A stretch of DNA of 16,184 nt from UMGS1484 sp045661365 (GCA_045661365.1 JAZRFL010000152.1:1-16184); one strand, 5' to 3'. Positions 1 through 7,383 are shown, counted from the stretch's first letter. Notes: generated by a model not told the origin, from the letters alone. Made by a program: numbers and translations.

Positions 1-1
1 C

Positions 2-832
2 TCTGACAAATCGTTCCCCTTAAAATCTCCCGAGCTGGCACGGGAGTTGGGCGGGTATTTGCTTAGCAAATTCCCTCACTTGAAGGTAGACGTGCATAAC
101 CCCGAGGTATTGGTCATGGCAGAGGTGCGGGACTTTAACGCCTACGTCCACGGCAATCAAATTCCCGGTGCGGGCGGCATGCCCGTGGGTACTGCCGGTA
201 AAGCGGCGGTGCTCATTTCGGGTGGGATCGACTCGCCTGTTGCCGCGTACATGATGGCTCGTCGCGGCATAGGTCTTACGGCCATTCATTTTGTCAGCCC
301 GCCTTATACCGGCCCCAGAGCCGAACAAAAGGTGCGAGATCTGTTGACCATTGTTTCTCGTTATGCGGGACGAATCAATTTCTTCATCGTTCCCTTTACC
401 GAAACACAGCTTGCCATTGGTGACCATTGTCCCGAAGAGCTGTTTACCGTAATTATGCGGCGGTTTATGATGCGGTGTGCCCAAATCATTGCTAAGCGTG
501 AAAAATGCAAGGCTTTGATTACCGGCGAAAGCGTGGGGCAGGTAGCAAGCCAAACGTTAGATGCCATTGTGTGCACCGACAAGGTGTGCGAAATGCCGGT
601 GTTCCGTCCGCTGATTGGTAGTGACAAAGAAGAGATCATTCGCGTTTCCCGTGCTATAGGAACGTTTGAAACGTCGATTTTACCTTACGAAGATTGTTGT
701 ACTGTGTTTACCCCAAAACATCCCAAAACCAAGCCCAATTTGGACTTGATTGAAAAAGCCGAAGCGGCGTTGGATATCGACGGTTTGGTGCAACGTGCGG
801 TGGAAAACACTTTATTTGAAGTAATAAAATAA
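2..832 (+). CDS. thiI: tRNA 4-thiouridine synthase ThiI, 3' part (5' end outside window)
   Basis: ThiI adenylates U8 of tRNA and transfers sulfur to form 4-thiouridine; in some bacteria it also supplies sulfur for thiazole synthesis. The frame is open from base 2, so the gene begins before the window; the TTG at 47 is not the real start. The visible 276 residues hold the end of the THUMP domain (residues 1 to about 60, FPLKSPELARELGG), then the PP-loop ATP pyrophosphatase domain with SGGIDS at residues 73-78. PYEDCCTVFTPKHP near the C-terminus matches the cysteine region of Firmicutes ThiI. No C-terminal rhodanese domain follows, which is normal for Firmicutes. It ends 22 bp before the CinA-sortase gene, and the two are probably cotranscribed. 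No IscS partner is visible. The family assignment is very secure. Confidence 0.95.
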   Translation, partial: SDKSFPLKSPELARELGGYLLSKFPHLKVDVHNPEVLVMAEVRDFNAYVHGNQIPGAGGMPVGTAGKAAVLISGGIDSPVAAYMMARRGIGLTAIHFVSPPYTGPRAEQKVRDLLTIVSRYAGRINFFIVPFTETQLAIGDHCPEELFTVIMRRFMMRCAQIIAKREKCKALITGESVGQVASQTLDAIVCTDKVCEMPVFRPLIGSDKEEIIRVSRAIGTFETSILPYEDCCTVFTPKHPKTKPNLDLIEKAEAALDIDGLVQRAVENTLFEVIK

Positions 833-854
833 TGTGCCGAAAGGGGGCAAAATC

Positions 855-3239
855 ATGAATGCCGAAATCATTTCGGTGGGGGCTGAAGTAATAAGCGGTG
901 ATGTTAGCAATACCGACGCATCTTATCTTTCTCAACGGCTTGGTCGCTTGGGAATTACCGTCACACGCCATACGGCGATCGACGACAAAAAAGAAAGCAT
1001 TACCGAAGCATTGGCAGCGGCAGTAGCCCGCAGTCCCATCATCATATTTACCGGCGGTTTGGGGCCCACTAACGACGACATGACCAAAGAAGTGATTTGC
1101 CGTGCGGTGGGACTGGAACTAGCAGAAAATACCGACAGTATGAGTCGGTTGCTGAAATATTTTGAGGCAAAAGGGGAGGAAATGCCTGCTTCTAACCGTA
1201 AGCAAGCCATGTTTCCCGAAAACGCCATTGTGTTTGAAAATCCCATTGGTACCGCCGACGGTTGTGCCATAGAATCGGGAAATCAATGTATTATCATGTT
1301 ACCCGGCCCTCCCAAGGAATTAGAGGCTATGTTCGAGCATGGGGTAGAGGAATACCTAATGGGCAAAACTGACACCAAAATGGTTTGTAAGACATTAAAG
1401 GTGTTTGGTGTGGGCGAGTCCAAAATCGCTGAAAAAACCGAAGATTTGACCTGTTTAGACGATCCTGTGGTAGCCACCTACGTGGGCAAAGGGGACGTGC
1501 GTGTGAAAATCACCTCTACCGGTGACGATTTGGCGGTTTGTGAGCAACGGTGCGAGGTAACTGCCAACGCCATTGCCCATCGCTTGGGCAATGCGGTATA
1601 TGCCAGAGAAAACGTTTCGTTGCAAGAAACGGTGGTTTCCTTGTTATTGGAACAAGGGAAAAAGATCGCCACTGCCGAGTCTTGCACCGCAGGCATGTTG
1701 TCTGAAACCTTGACCGACGTGCCGGGTGCTTCTCAAGTGTTTGAATTTGGGGTTTCCGCTTACGCTAACCGTGTGAAAAGCGAGGTTTTGGGCGTTCCCG
1801 AGGCCATGCTGAAAAAATATGGTGCGGTCAGCGCGCAAGTGGCAGAAGCCATGGCAAAAGGCGCCGCCATTAAGGGCAAGGCAGACTTTGGTGTAGGAAT
1901 CACCGGAATTGCAGGGCCCGATGGGGGAACACCCGAAAAACCCGTTGGTACGGTGTTTATTTCGCTGTATGACGGTGTTCGTTGCTTTACCCGTAAGCTT
2001 AGCTGCAATCCTACCCACACTCGTGACAAGATCCGTACCACCGCCATGATGAATGCCTTAGATATGGTACGGCTGTATTTGGTGGGTGACAGTAAATTTA
2101 CCGCCCCCTTGCCACAAGCCGAAGAGGGCAAAAAAAAGAAAAAGAAGAAAAAATGGTGGCAAACCTTGATTCCTTTGAAAGGTGATCGCCCTATGGAGGT
2201 CGTGCGCAAGATCATTATGATCATTTGCTTACTGGTGTTTATCGGTTCGGCGGCTTATATAGTGGACTACTATATGCAAAGTTATTCCAACCAACAACAG
2301 CAAGAAGAATTGCGCAGTATTTTCCATCGGCAAGATATTCCGATGGAAGACCGATTTGCCGAGTTGCGAAAGATCAATCCCGAGATTGTAGGGTGGTTGA
2401 CCGTACCCGGTACCCAGTGTGACAATCCCGTGGTTCAGTGCCAAGATAATGACAAGTATTTAGATACCACCTTTGAAGGGGAAAAGAGCAAATACGGTAC
2501 GCTGTACGCTGATTATCGTAACACGTTCGAAGGCCGTAATTTGTCGGACAATACCATTATTTACGGACATCACATGAAGGACGGTCAAATGTTTGGTGAG
2601 TTAAAACAGTTTAGAGATTACGAGTTTTATAAACAGCATCCGGTGATTCAGTTTACGACTTCTTATGACCCCGAAATCGTCCAATGGAAAATCGTGTCTG
2701 TTTTCATCACCAACACAACCTATTACGATGCAAGCGACGTGATCTTTAACTATACCACACCTCAGTTTGACGGTGCGTTTGAGTTCAACCGTTTTGTCCA
2801 TGAACTGCGGGAGCGTTCCTTTATTGACACAGGAGTAGACTTGAAATATGGCGACAAATTGGTAACGCTGTCAACCTGTACCTATGAGTTTGATGATGCT
2901 CGCTTGGTAGTGGTTGCTCGCCGTGTGCGTGACGGAGAATCCCCCACGGTTGACCTTTCCAAAACAGGTGTGAATCCCGATGTTGTTACGCCCAAGGCGC
3001 TTAAATACAATCGATACAACACGGTGAAGCCTATGTCTTCTGACTCTGCCTCGCAATCACAATCGGTGCCGTCTGCTCCCCAAACGCCCGATGAAAATTC
3101 ACAGCCCACAGGATCTCAATCGCAAGATCCGAACGAGCCGTCGCAAGAGGAATCTTCATCTGACGATATTCCCTCGACCGACCAACCTCCCGAATCGGAT
3201 GCTCCGCCCCCCGAAACACCTACCGACCCGATTCAATGA
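855..3239 (+). CDS. CinA (NMN amidohydrolase-type) fused to a membrane-anchored class B sortase
   Basis: The 794-aa reading frame joins two normally separate proteins. Residues 1-410 are a complete CinA: a MoaB-like N-terminal domain (FTGGLGPTNDD at 65-75) and a C-terminal nicotinamide-nucleotide amidohydrolase domain (TAESCTAG at 273-280, probable nucleophile Ser276; GITGIAGPDGGTPEKPVGT at 348-366). Then come eight lysines (426-433), one membrane helix (about 452-473) and a class B sortase with YGHHMKDG (His572), TLSTC (Cys675) and Arg683, the full catalytic triad. The last 100 residues are Ser/Pro/Glu-rich and probably disordered. Expected topology is CinA in the cytoplasm and sortase outside. 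The ATG at 855 is chosen over the GTG at 834 because AAAGGGGG lies just upstream and CinA starts there. Both family assignments are secure; whether the fusion is the only product is open, given the A-tract and internal ATG (see 2130-2195). No sortase substrate is seen nearby. Confidence 0.9.
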   Translation: MNAEIISVGAEVISGDVSNTDASYLSQRLGRLGITVTRHTAIDDKKESITEALAAAVARSPIIIFTGGLGPTNDDMTKEVICRAVGLELAENTDSMSRLLKYFEAKGEEMPASNRKQAMFPENAIVFENPIGTADGCAIESGNQCIIMLPGPPKELEAMFEHGVEEYLMGKTDTKMVCKTLKVFGVGESKIAEKTEDLTCLDDPVVATYVGKGDVRVKITSTGDDLAVCEQRCEVTANAIAHRLGNAVYARENVSLQETVVSLLLEQGKKIATAESCTAGMLSETLTDVPGASQVFEFGVSAYANRVKSEVLGVPEAMLKKYGAVSAQVAEAMAKGAAIKGKADFGVGITGIAGPDGGTPEKPVGTVFISLYDGVRCFTRKLSCNPTHTRDKIRTTAMMNALDMVRLYLVGDSKFTAPLPQAEEGKKKKKKKKWWQTLIPLKGDRPMEVVRKIIMIICLLVFIGSAAYIVDYYMQSYSNQQQQEELRSIFHRQDIPMEDRFAELRKINPEIVGWLTVPGTQCDNPVVQCQDNDKYLDTTFEGEKSKYGTLYADYRNTFEGRNLSDNTIIYGHHMKDGQMFGELKQFRDYEFYKQHPVIQFTTSYDPEIVQWKIVSVFITNTTYYDASDVIFNYTTPQFDGAFEFNRFVHELRERSFIDTGVDLKYGDKLVTLSTCTYEFDDARLVVVARRVRDGESPTVDLSKTGVNPDVVTPKALKYNRYNTVKPMSSDSASQSQSVPSAPQTPDENSQPTGSQSQDPNEPSQEESSSDDIPSTDQPPESDAPPPETPTDPIQ
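2130..2195 (+). other. CinA/sortase junction: A-tract slippery site, -1 frame stop and internal start
   Basis: The octalysine linker is coded by an A8 tract at 2130-2137 followed by more A-rich codons. It contains A AAA AAG at 2132-2138 in the zero frame, the heptamer used for -1 frameshifting in E. coli dnaX. A -1 shift would add a short Lys/Glu-rich tail and stop at TGA 2183-2185, before the membrane helix, releasing soluble CinA. Eight bases after that stop codon's first bases is an in-frame ATG (2193, Met447) preceded by AAAGGTG at 2178-2184, so a free-standing sortase could start here. The arrangement looks like an ordinary gene-to-gene junction read through by the current frame. That slippage or internal initiation really occurs is inference. 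Confidence 0.45.
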
Positions 3240-3264
3240 TTTTGATTGAAAGTGAGGACGTATT

Positions 3265-4380
3265 ATGGAACAAGAATTTACTCCTATCACCACCCAATCT
3301 GACAACGATCGAAAATTATCTCCCAAAGAATTGCGCAAGGTGCGTCGCCACAGCGTCAAAGCGCGCCGCCGTCGCAAAAGAATCATTAGTTGGGTTTTGA
3401 TTTTGGTATTGCTTGCGGTTGCGGCCGTACCGGCATATCGGCATCTTTATCAACCTTGGCGTGCCGAGTCGGTTTACAATACCACTCGCAATTTATATGG
3501 ACAGGTGGGTTCGGGCAAACTTTCCAAAGAATACAACGAATATTTTGGTGCGTTGTACGACATGAATTCCGACGTATACGGTTGGTTGATCATTTCAAGT
3601 GATCAACCCGAAAACGGAATCGATCTGCATTTGCCGGTGGTTCAACCTCAAAAACACGATACGGCATTTTATCAAACCCATTTGTTCAATGAAGAATCCA
3701 ATCCTTACGGTACACCGTATTTTATGAACGCCTGTCAAACTGACCAAGCTATGTACAACACGGTGGTTTGCGCAAACCAACAGTTGTTTGGCGATCTGTT
3801 GGGATACCGTGAATTGGACTTTTATAAAAATGCACCTACCATGTTTATGGATACCTTGACCGACACGGTGATTTACAAAATCGTGGCTGTGGTGGAGTTG
3901 TCCGACACGGAAGTGTCTGAATTACCCAACAACGGATATGAAACGGAAGCAGCGTTTGAGACATTTATTACGCAAATGGGGTATCGTTCATTGTTGTACA
4001 CGGGAGTTAAGGTCAATCAGTTTGACTCTTTGCTGACGGTGGTATGTGACAACGGTCCTACCAATTTGGCGGTGATTTCTCGTGCGGTGCGTCCCGACGA
4101 AGAGTATACCGTAGACACTTCAAAAGCCTACAAGAAAAACATGGGGTTGTTTGATTCGGTTACCGACTGGGTAGAAACGATTACCGATCTTGAAACCGAC
4201 ACGGATCTGACCGTGGAGGAAACAGTTCCCGGCAGTTCCGATCAAATCTTTGAAACAGTCGACCCGTTGCTCCCTGAGCAAGAAGGAACGTCTGAAGATA
4301 CCACCGATGAAAACAATGAGGACGACTCGGCCGATCAAGAGGATTCGGATCAAGCCGAGGAATCCTCCGATGAAGAGTAG
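3265..4380 (+). CDS. Membrane-anchored sortase-like protein lacking catalytic His and Arg (pseudo-sortase)
   Basis: The 371-aa protein has an Arg/Lys-rich cytoplasmic N-terminus (22-39), one membrane helix (about 40-58) and an extracytoplasmic domain that aligns with the class B sortase just upstream. Shared landmarks include NTVV...LFGDLLGYRELDFYK against NTII...MFGELKQFRDYEFYK. The catalytic His is replaced by Asn171 (CANQQ for YGHHM, with the following loop shortened), the TLSTC motif is reduced to TVVC (Cys261), and the Arg position is Asn267. Residues about 300-371 form a very acidic, Asp/Glu/Ser/Thr-rich tail. GAGG precedes the ATG by 7 nt. It lies 25 bp after the fusion gene and 8 bp before the dehydrogenase, so it is in the same operon. 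It probably arose by duplication of the neighbouring sortase. A role as a non-enzymatic partner or substrate holder is inference. Confidence 0.75.
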   Translation: MEQEFTPITTQSDNDRKLSPKELRKVRRHSVKARRRRKRIISWVLILVLLAVAAVPAYRHLYQPWRAESVYNTTRNLYGQVGSGKLSKEYNEYFGALYDMNSDVYGWLIISSDQPENGIDLHLPVVQPQKHDTAFYQTHLFNEESNPYGTPYFMNACQTDQAMYNTVVCANQQLFGDLLGYRELDFYKNAPTMFMDTLTDTVIYKIVAVVELSDTEVSELPNNGYETEAAFETFITQMGYRSLLYTGVKVNQFDSLLTVVCDNGPTNLAVISRAVRPDEEYTVDTSKAYKKNMGLFDSVTDWVETITDLETDTDLTVEETVPGSSDQIFETVDPLLPEQEGTSEDTTDENNEDDSADQEDSDQAEESSDEE

Positions 4381-4388
4381 GTGTCACC

Positions 4389-5149
4389 ATGAAAATCGGT
4401 TTGATTACCGGTGCTTCTTCCGGTATGGGATATGATTTTGCCCGCTTGCTTGACCATGAGGGATTGGACGAATTGTGGGTGGTTGCCCGCCGCATCGATC
4501 GCTTGGAGCAACTGAAAAACCAATGTAAAACCCCCGTGCGGGTGATTGCCGCTGATTTGACCAAACAAGAAGGAATCGGGCAGATTGCCGAGTGCTTGCA
4601 AGCACATAACCCTCGCATTTCGTACCTTGTTAATTGTGCCGGATTTGGCAAATTTGGGGATTATACCGAAATTAGTTTGGAAAATCAATTGTCTATGATC
4701 GACCTAAACGTAAAAGCACTGGTTTCGATTACGCAAATCGCTTTGGATCATATGGACAAAGGTGATCGCATCATTCAGTTGTGTTCCTCTTCTGCCTTTT
4801 TCCCTTTGCCTTATTTGAACGTATATGCCTCCACCAAGGCTTTTGTACAACATTACAGCTATGGCTTGGCAGAGGAATTAAAGCCGCGTGGCATTACGGT
4901 GACTCAGGTGAGCCCGGGTGGGTACAAACGGAATTTTTTGACGGCTCGCAAAATGATACTTCGGTTCATGCGCCGAAAAAGTATTCGCCCATGTACAGTT
5001 CGGAACAGGTGGTAAGCCAAGCGATTCGCGATGCTAAAAAAGGGAAGAGTGTTTCTGTGTACGGTACCTTTGTTAAGTTTCATCGATTGGCAGGTCGATT
5101 TGTGCCCCGATGGTTTATGAAAAGTCAATGGCGCGCACGGCTGAAATAA
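4389..5149 (+). pseudogene. Short-chain dehydrogenase/reductase, interrupted by a -1 frameshift
   Basis: An NAD(P)-dependent oxidoreductase of the classical SDR family. The first frame gives TGASSGMG (residues 7-14, nucleotide-binding glycine motif), NCAG (82-85), a Ser cluster (132-135) and YASTK (Tyr146, Lys150), so the catalytic set is complete. At the conserved VSPG segment the frame changes. The first frame runs on to a spurious stop at 5015, whereas the -1 frame continues from TGG at 4919 with the expected WVQTEF and reaches TAA at 5147-5149. The repaired protein would be about 253 aa, the usual SDR size. One base is missing near 4913-4922, within CCCGGGTGGG. A sequencing or assembly indel, a true mutation, or programmed frameshifting (C CCG GGT fits the X XXY YYZ pattern) are all possible. 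Its substrate is not predictable. Confidence 0.8.
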
Positions 5150-5164
5150 AACGAATAATATCAC

Positions 5165-5191
5165 AAAGGCGGTAAAATCTTACCGCCTTTT
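5165..5191 (+). terminator. Rho-independent terminator of the thiI-cinA-sortase-SDR operon
   Basis: A perfect 11-bp stem, AAAGGCGGTAA paired with TTACCGCCTTT, closes a 4-nt loop and ends in a short T run. It lies 15 bp after the dehydrogenase stop and just before the next promoter, so it marks the operon end. Confidence 0.9.
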
Positions 5192-5194
5192 ATC

Positions 5195-5222
5195 TTGACA
5201 TTTTTTGGTTTTGTTGTATAAT
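5195..5222 (+). promoter_or_regulatory. Sigma-A promoter for the sugar kinase-isomerase operon
   Basis: TTGACA at 5195-5200 and TATAAT at 5217-5222 are both perfect consensus boxes, separated by 16 bp of T-rich sequence. The expected leader is about 40 nt and no operator palindrome stands out. A promoter this strong suggests high expression or control by a factor not visible here. Confidence 0.9.
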
Positions 5223-5267
5223 AGAAAAGAATGTAGATTCGATACTACTCTATGGAGGATGAAACCT

Positions 5268-6230
5268 ATGAAAAAAGTTCTCTGTATCGGTTCAGTGACC
5301 ACCGACGTGATCATTAAACCGGTCGATCATTTGCCCACTCCCGGCGAATTGCAATATATTGACTCCTCGTCCATGTTTGTTGGTGGTTGTGCTACCAACG
5401 CTTCTATGGACCTGGCTAAGTTAGGGGTTCCCACCTCGATTTGTTGCAAATTGGGAAAAGACTTGTTCGGTAATTTTGTGTATGACACTTGCAAAGCTAC
5501 CGGTGTAGACGTTTCCTATGCAATCTTTGACGAAAACGTGCAAACCACTACTTCCATCGTGTGCGTAAACTCTGCAGGGGAACGCTCTTTCCTGTATAAC
5601 GGTGGTTCCACTTCTGCCTTGACCGTGGAAGAAATTCCCGATGCCGCTTTGGAAGATGCCGACATCGTGTTCTTGGCAGGTGCTCTTTTGAACCATAAGT
5701 TAGACGGTGAACCCGCTTCCCGTATGTTCAAAAAAGCCCGTGAAATGGGTAAATATACTGTTATGGATACTGCCTTTGACCCCACCGGTCGTTGGATGAG
5801 CGGTATTGAAGCGGCTTTGCCTTATCTGGATTTGTTCATGCCCAGTATTGAAGAAGCTGAACAAATTGCCGGCATTGAAGGGGATTTCGACGCCATTGCC
5901 GACGTGTTCTTTGCCAAAGGTGTGAAAAATGTCATCATCAAAGCAGGCAAAAAAGGTGCTTACATCCGCGAAGGCGGCAAAGAAGGCTACTTTGCTCCCA
6001 CTTACTTGTCCATTAAACCTACCGATACCACCGGTGCCGGCGACTCTTTCTGCGCAGGCTTTTTGGCAGGTTTGGCTCAAGGATTTGATTATAAAAAATC
6101 CGCCAAATTGGGCAACGCTGTCGGTACCCATTGCGTGATGGAATTGGGTGCTTCTACCGGTATTAAACCCTTGGCAGATATTTATAAATTTATGGAAGAA
6201 CATACCGACGAAGTTCCGTTGGATGACTAA
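5268..6230 (+). CDS. PfkB-family carbohydrate kinase (ribokinase/fructokinase-like)
   Basis: An ATP-dependent sugar kinase of the ribokinase superfamily, 320 aa and cytosolic. The N-terminal PfkB signature is the FVGGCATNASMDLAKLG stretch (37-53). The C-terminal signature is DTTGAGDSFCAGF (253-265), with anion-hole GAGD at 256-259 and catalytic base Asp259. The start at 5268 is chosen because GGAGG at 5254-5258 sits 9 nt upstream and the family sequence begins there; the longer frame from 5205 would run across the promoter. It is cotranscribed with the isomerase 17 bp downstream. Together they could convert an aldose such as D-lyxose or D-mannose to a ketose and phosphorylate it. The exact substrate is inference from context. 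Confidence 0.9.
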   Translation: MKKVLCIGSVTTDVIIKPVDHLPTPGELQYIDSSSMFVGGCATNASMDLAKLGVPTSICCKLGKDLFGNFVYDTCKATGVDVSYAIFDENVQTTTSIVCVNSAGERSFLYNGGSTSALTVEEIPDAALEDADIVFLAGALLNHKLDGEPASRMFKKAREMGKYTVMDTAFDPTGRWMSGIEAALPYLDLFMPSIEEAEQIAGIEGDFDAIADVFFAKGVKNVIIKAGKKGAYIREGGKEGYFAPTYLSIKPTDTTGAGDSFCAGFLAGLAQGFDYKKSAKLGNAVGTHCVMELGASTGIKPLADIYKFMEEHTDEVPLDD

Positions 6231-6247
6231 TAAAGGAGAATTACATT

Positions 6248-7000
6248 ATGAAACGTTCTGAAATTAACGCTATTATCAAAGACGCCATCGACTTTTTGGG
6301 CGAACACAAATTCCTCTTGCCTCCCTTCGCTTATTTCTCTCCCGAAGAATGGCAAGAAAAGAACCACGAATATGACGAAATCCGCAACAACGTTCTGGGT
6401 TGGGACATTACCGACTTCGGCAGCGGCGATTTCGACAAATGCGGTTTGTTCTTGTTCACCCTGCGTAACGGCAACATGTTCGACGATAACGACGAAAAAG
6501 TTTACGCTGAAAAAATCATGATCGTAAAAGAAAATCAAACCACTCCTTACCACTATCATTGGTACAAACAAGAAGACATTATCAACCGTGGCGGCGGTAA
6601 CTTGATGATTAAAGTTTACGGCGCAGACGAAAATGATAACCTGTCTATGGACGATGTTGAAATCCAAGTAGACGGTCGTCACTACACCGTTCCTGCCGGT
6701 AGCGTAATTCGCTTGACTCCCGGTATGAGCATGACCAACACCAAGAAACTCTATCACTCTTTCTGGGGTGAAGAAGGTTGCGGCACCGTTTTGGTTGGCG
6801 AAGTTAGCCAATGCAACGACGACTCCAAAGACAACCGTTTCTTTGAACCCGTTGACCGCACTCCTTATGTTGGCGCTATTGCCGATGCTGATACTTCCGA
6901 TGCTGTTCGTTTCTATCCTTCCGTGGGTCGTTTCCCCGAAATCGAAGAAGACGAAGCTCCCTTGTATCTGTTGTGCAACGAATATCCCGCCGCAAAATAA
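6248..7000 (+). CDS. D-lyxose/D-mannose-type ketol-isomerase (cupin fold)
   Basis: The 250-aa protein matches the D-lyxose isomerase family, metal-dependent cupins that interconvert D-lyxose/D-xylulose and D-mannose/D-fructose. The metal site is visible: TTPYHYHWYKQEDIINRGGG (98-117) supplies His102, His104 and Glu109, and KKLYHSFW gives His170 as the fourth ligand. Length and order are typical of the family. AAAGGAG lies 9 nt before the ATG, and a terminator follows. Being next to a PfkB kinase suggests that the product ketose is phosphorylated at once. The family call is strong; the preferred sugar cannot be read from sequence. Codons here are noticeably regular (many AAC, GAC, ATC, CGT), which fits high expression from the strong upstream promoter. 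Confidence 0.88.
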   Translation: MKRSEINAIIKDAIDFLGEHKFLLPPFAYFSPEEWQEKNHEYDEIRNNVLGWDITDFGSGDFDKCGLFLFTLRNGNMFDDNDEKVYAEKIMIVKENQTTPYHYHWYKQEDIINRGGGNLMIKVYGADENDNLSMDDVEIQVDGRHYTVPAGSVIRLTPGMSMTNTKKLYHSFWGEEGCGTVLVGEVSQCNDDSKDNRFFEPVDRTPYVGAIADADTSDAVRFYPSVGRFPEIEEDEAPLYLLCNEYPAAK

Positions 7001-7014
7001 TTGTTTTGTAAAGG

Positions 7015-7047
7015 AAAAGCCACTCTGTCATGCAGGGTGGCTTTTTT
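7015..7047 (+). terminator. Rho-independent terminator after the isomerase gene
   Basis: A 10-bp stem, AGCCACTCTG with CAGGGTGGCT (one G-T pair), closes a 5-nt loop. Three flanking A-T pairs extend it and six T residues follow. It lies 15 bp after the isomerase stop. Confidence 0.9.
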
Positions 7048-7115
7048 GTGTCGAAAAATAACTGTCACATGTGCATGATCCGTACATAAAGTAGCAGTGT
7101 AGGAGGCGGGTCGGC

Positions 7116-7259
7116 ATGATGAAAAAAAGAGGTTTCGGCGGAAAATGTTCTGCGGCATTTGGTTTGGGAATGATGGTTGCATTCATTTGTCCCGCTGAGT
7201 GGTTGGTGGCGATTTTGTCATTTATCCTTATTATCATTGGTATTTTTTGTTTGCGATAG
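7116..7259 (+). CDS. Small membrane protein (47 aa) upstream of spoVM, unknown function
   Basis: A short frame starting ATGATG, with AGGAGG at 7101-7106 placed 9 nt upstream, an ideal ribosome binding site. The peptide has a basic N-terminus (MMKKRGFGGK), then a hydrophobic stretch with a small break at CPAEW, giving one or two short membrane segments, and ends in Arg. Its TAG stop overlaps the ribosome binding site of spoVM, so the two are translationally linked and probably expressed together during sporulation. I do not recognise the family. CATAAAGT at 7085-7092 resembles a sigma-E (or sigma-K) -10 box, but no convincing -35 lies at the right distance. Evidence that it is a gene: ribosome binding site, coding density and linkage. 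Confidence 0.7.
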   Translation: MMKKRGFGGKCSAAFGLGMMVAFICPAEWLVAILSFILIIIGIFCLR

Positions 7260-7271
7260 GAGGCAACAATT

Positions 7272-7352
7272 ATGAAAATCGTTGTGGTAAAAAGTCCAAA
7301 ACTCTTAAAAGGTGTGCTAAAATTAATTTTCGGTATAAAAAAAGAAGATTGA
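7272..7352 (+). CDS. spoVM: Stage V sporulation protein SpoVM (26 aa)
   Basis: SpoVM is a tiny amphipathic peptide that recognises the curved outer forespore membrane and anchors the coat ATPase SpoIVA there. This product is 26 residues, the same length as B. subtilis SpoVM. From memory of that sequence it shares Met1, Lys2, Lys7, Pro9, Lys10, Leu12, Gly14, Gly21 and the final Asp; Pro9 is the residue known to be needed for correct localisation. The pattern is a short hydrophobic start, a Pro-Lys kink and an amphipathic helix ending in KKED. AGGAGG at 7258-7263 lies 8 nt before the ATG and overlaps the stop of the preceding small gene. A terminator follows at once. The gene is too short for ordinary gene finders. 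Confidence 0.87.
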   Translation: MKIVVVKSPKLLKGVLKLIFGIKKED

Positions 7353-7383
7353 ACAACATAGCCAAATCATAGTAACTTAAACC

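Noticed and set aside
834..854. GTG at 834 as the start of the CinA fusion
   Set aside because: It would put the AAAGGGGG site inside the coding region; the ATG at 855 matches the family start.
4781..5149. A separate 122-aa gene on the plus strand
   Set aside because: Its second half is the shifted C-terminal part of the short-chain dehydrogenase and its first half is an out-of-frame shadow; it has no ribosome binding site of its own.
6227..6811. 194-aa minus-strand frame inside the isomerase gene
   Set aside because: It is the antisense shadow of a gene with regular codon use; no ribosome binding site or domain.
7058..7092. Sigma-E or sigma-K promoter for the spoVM unit
   Set aside because: CATAAAGT at 7085 fits a -10 box, but no acceptable -35 lies 16-17 bp upstream, so it is not listed as a feature.
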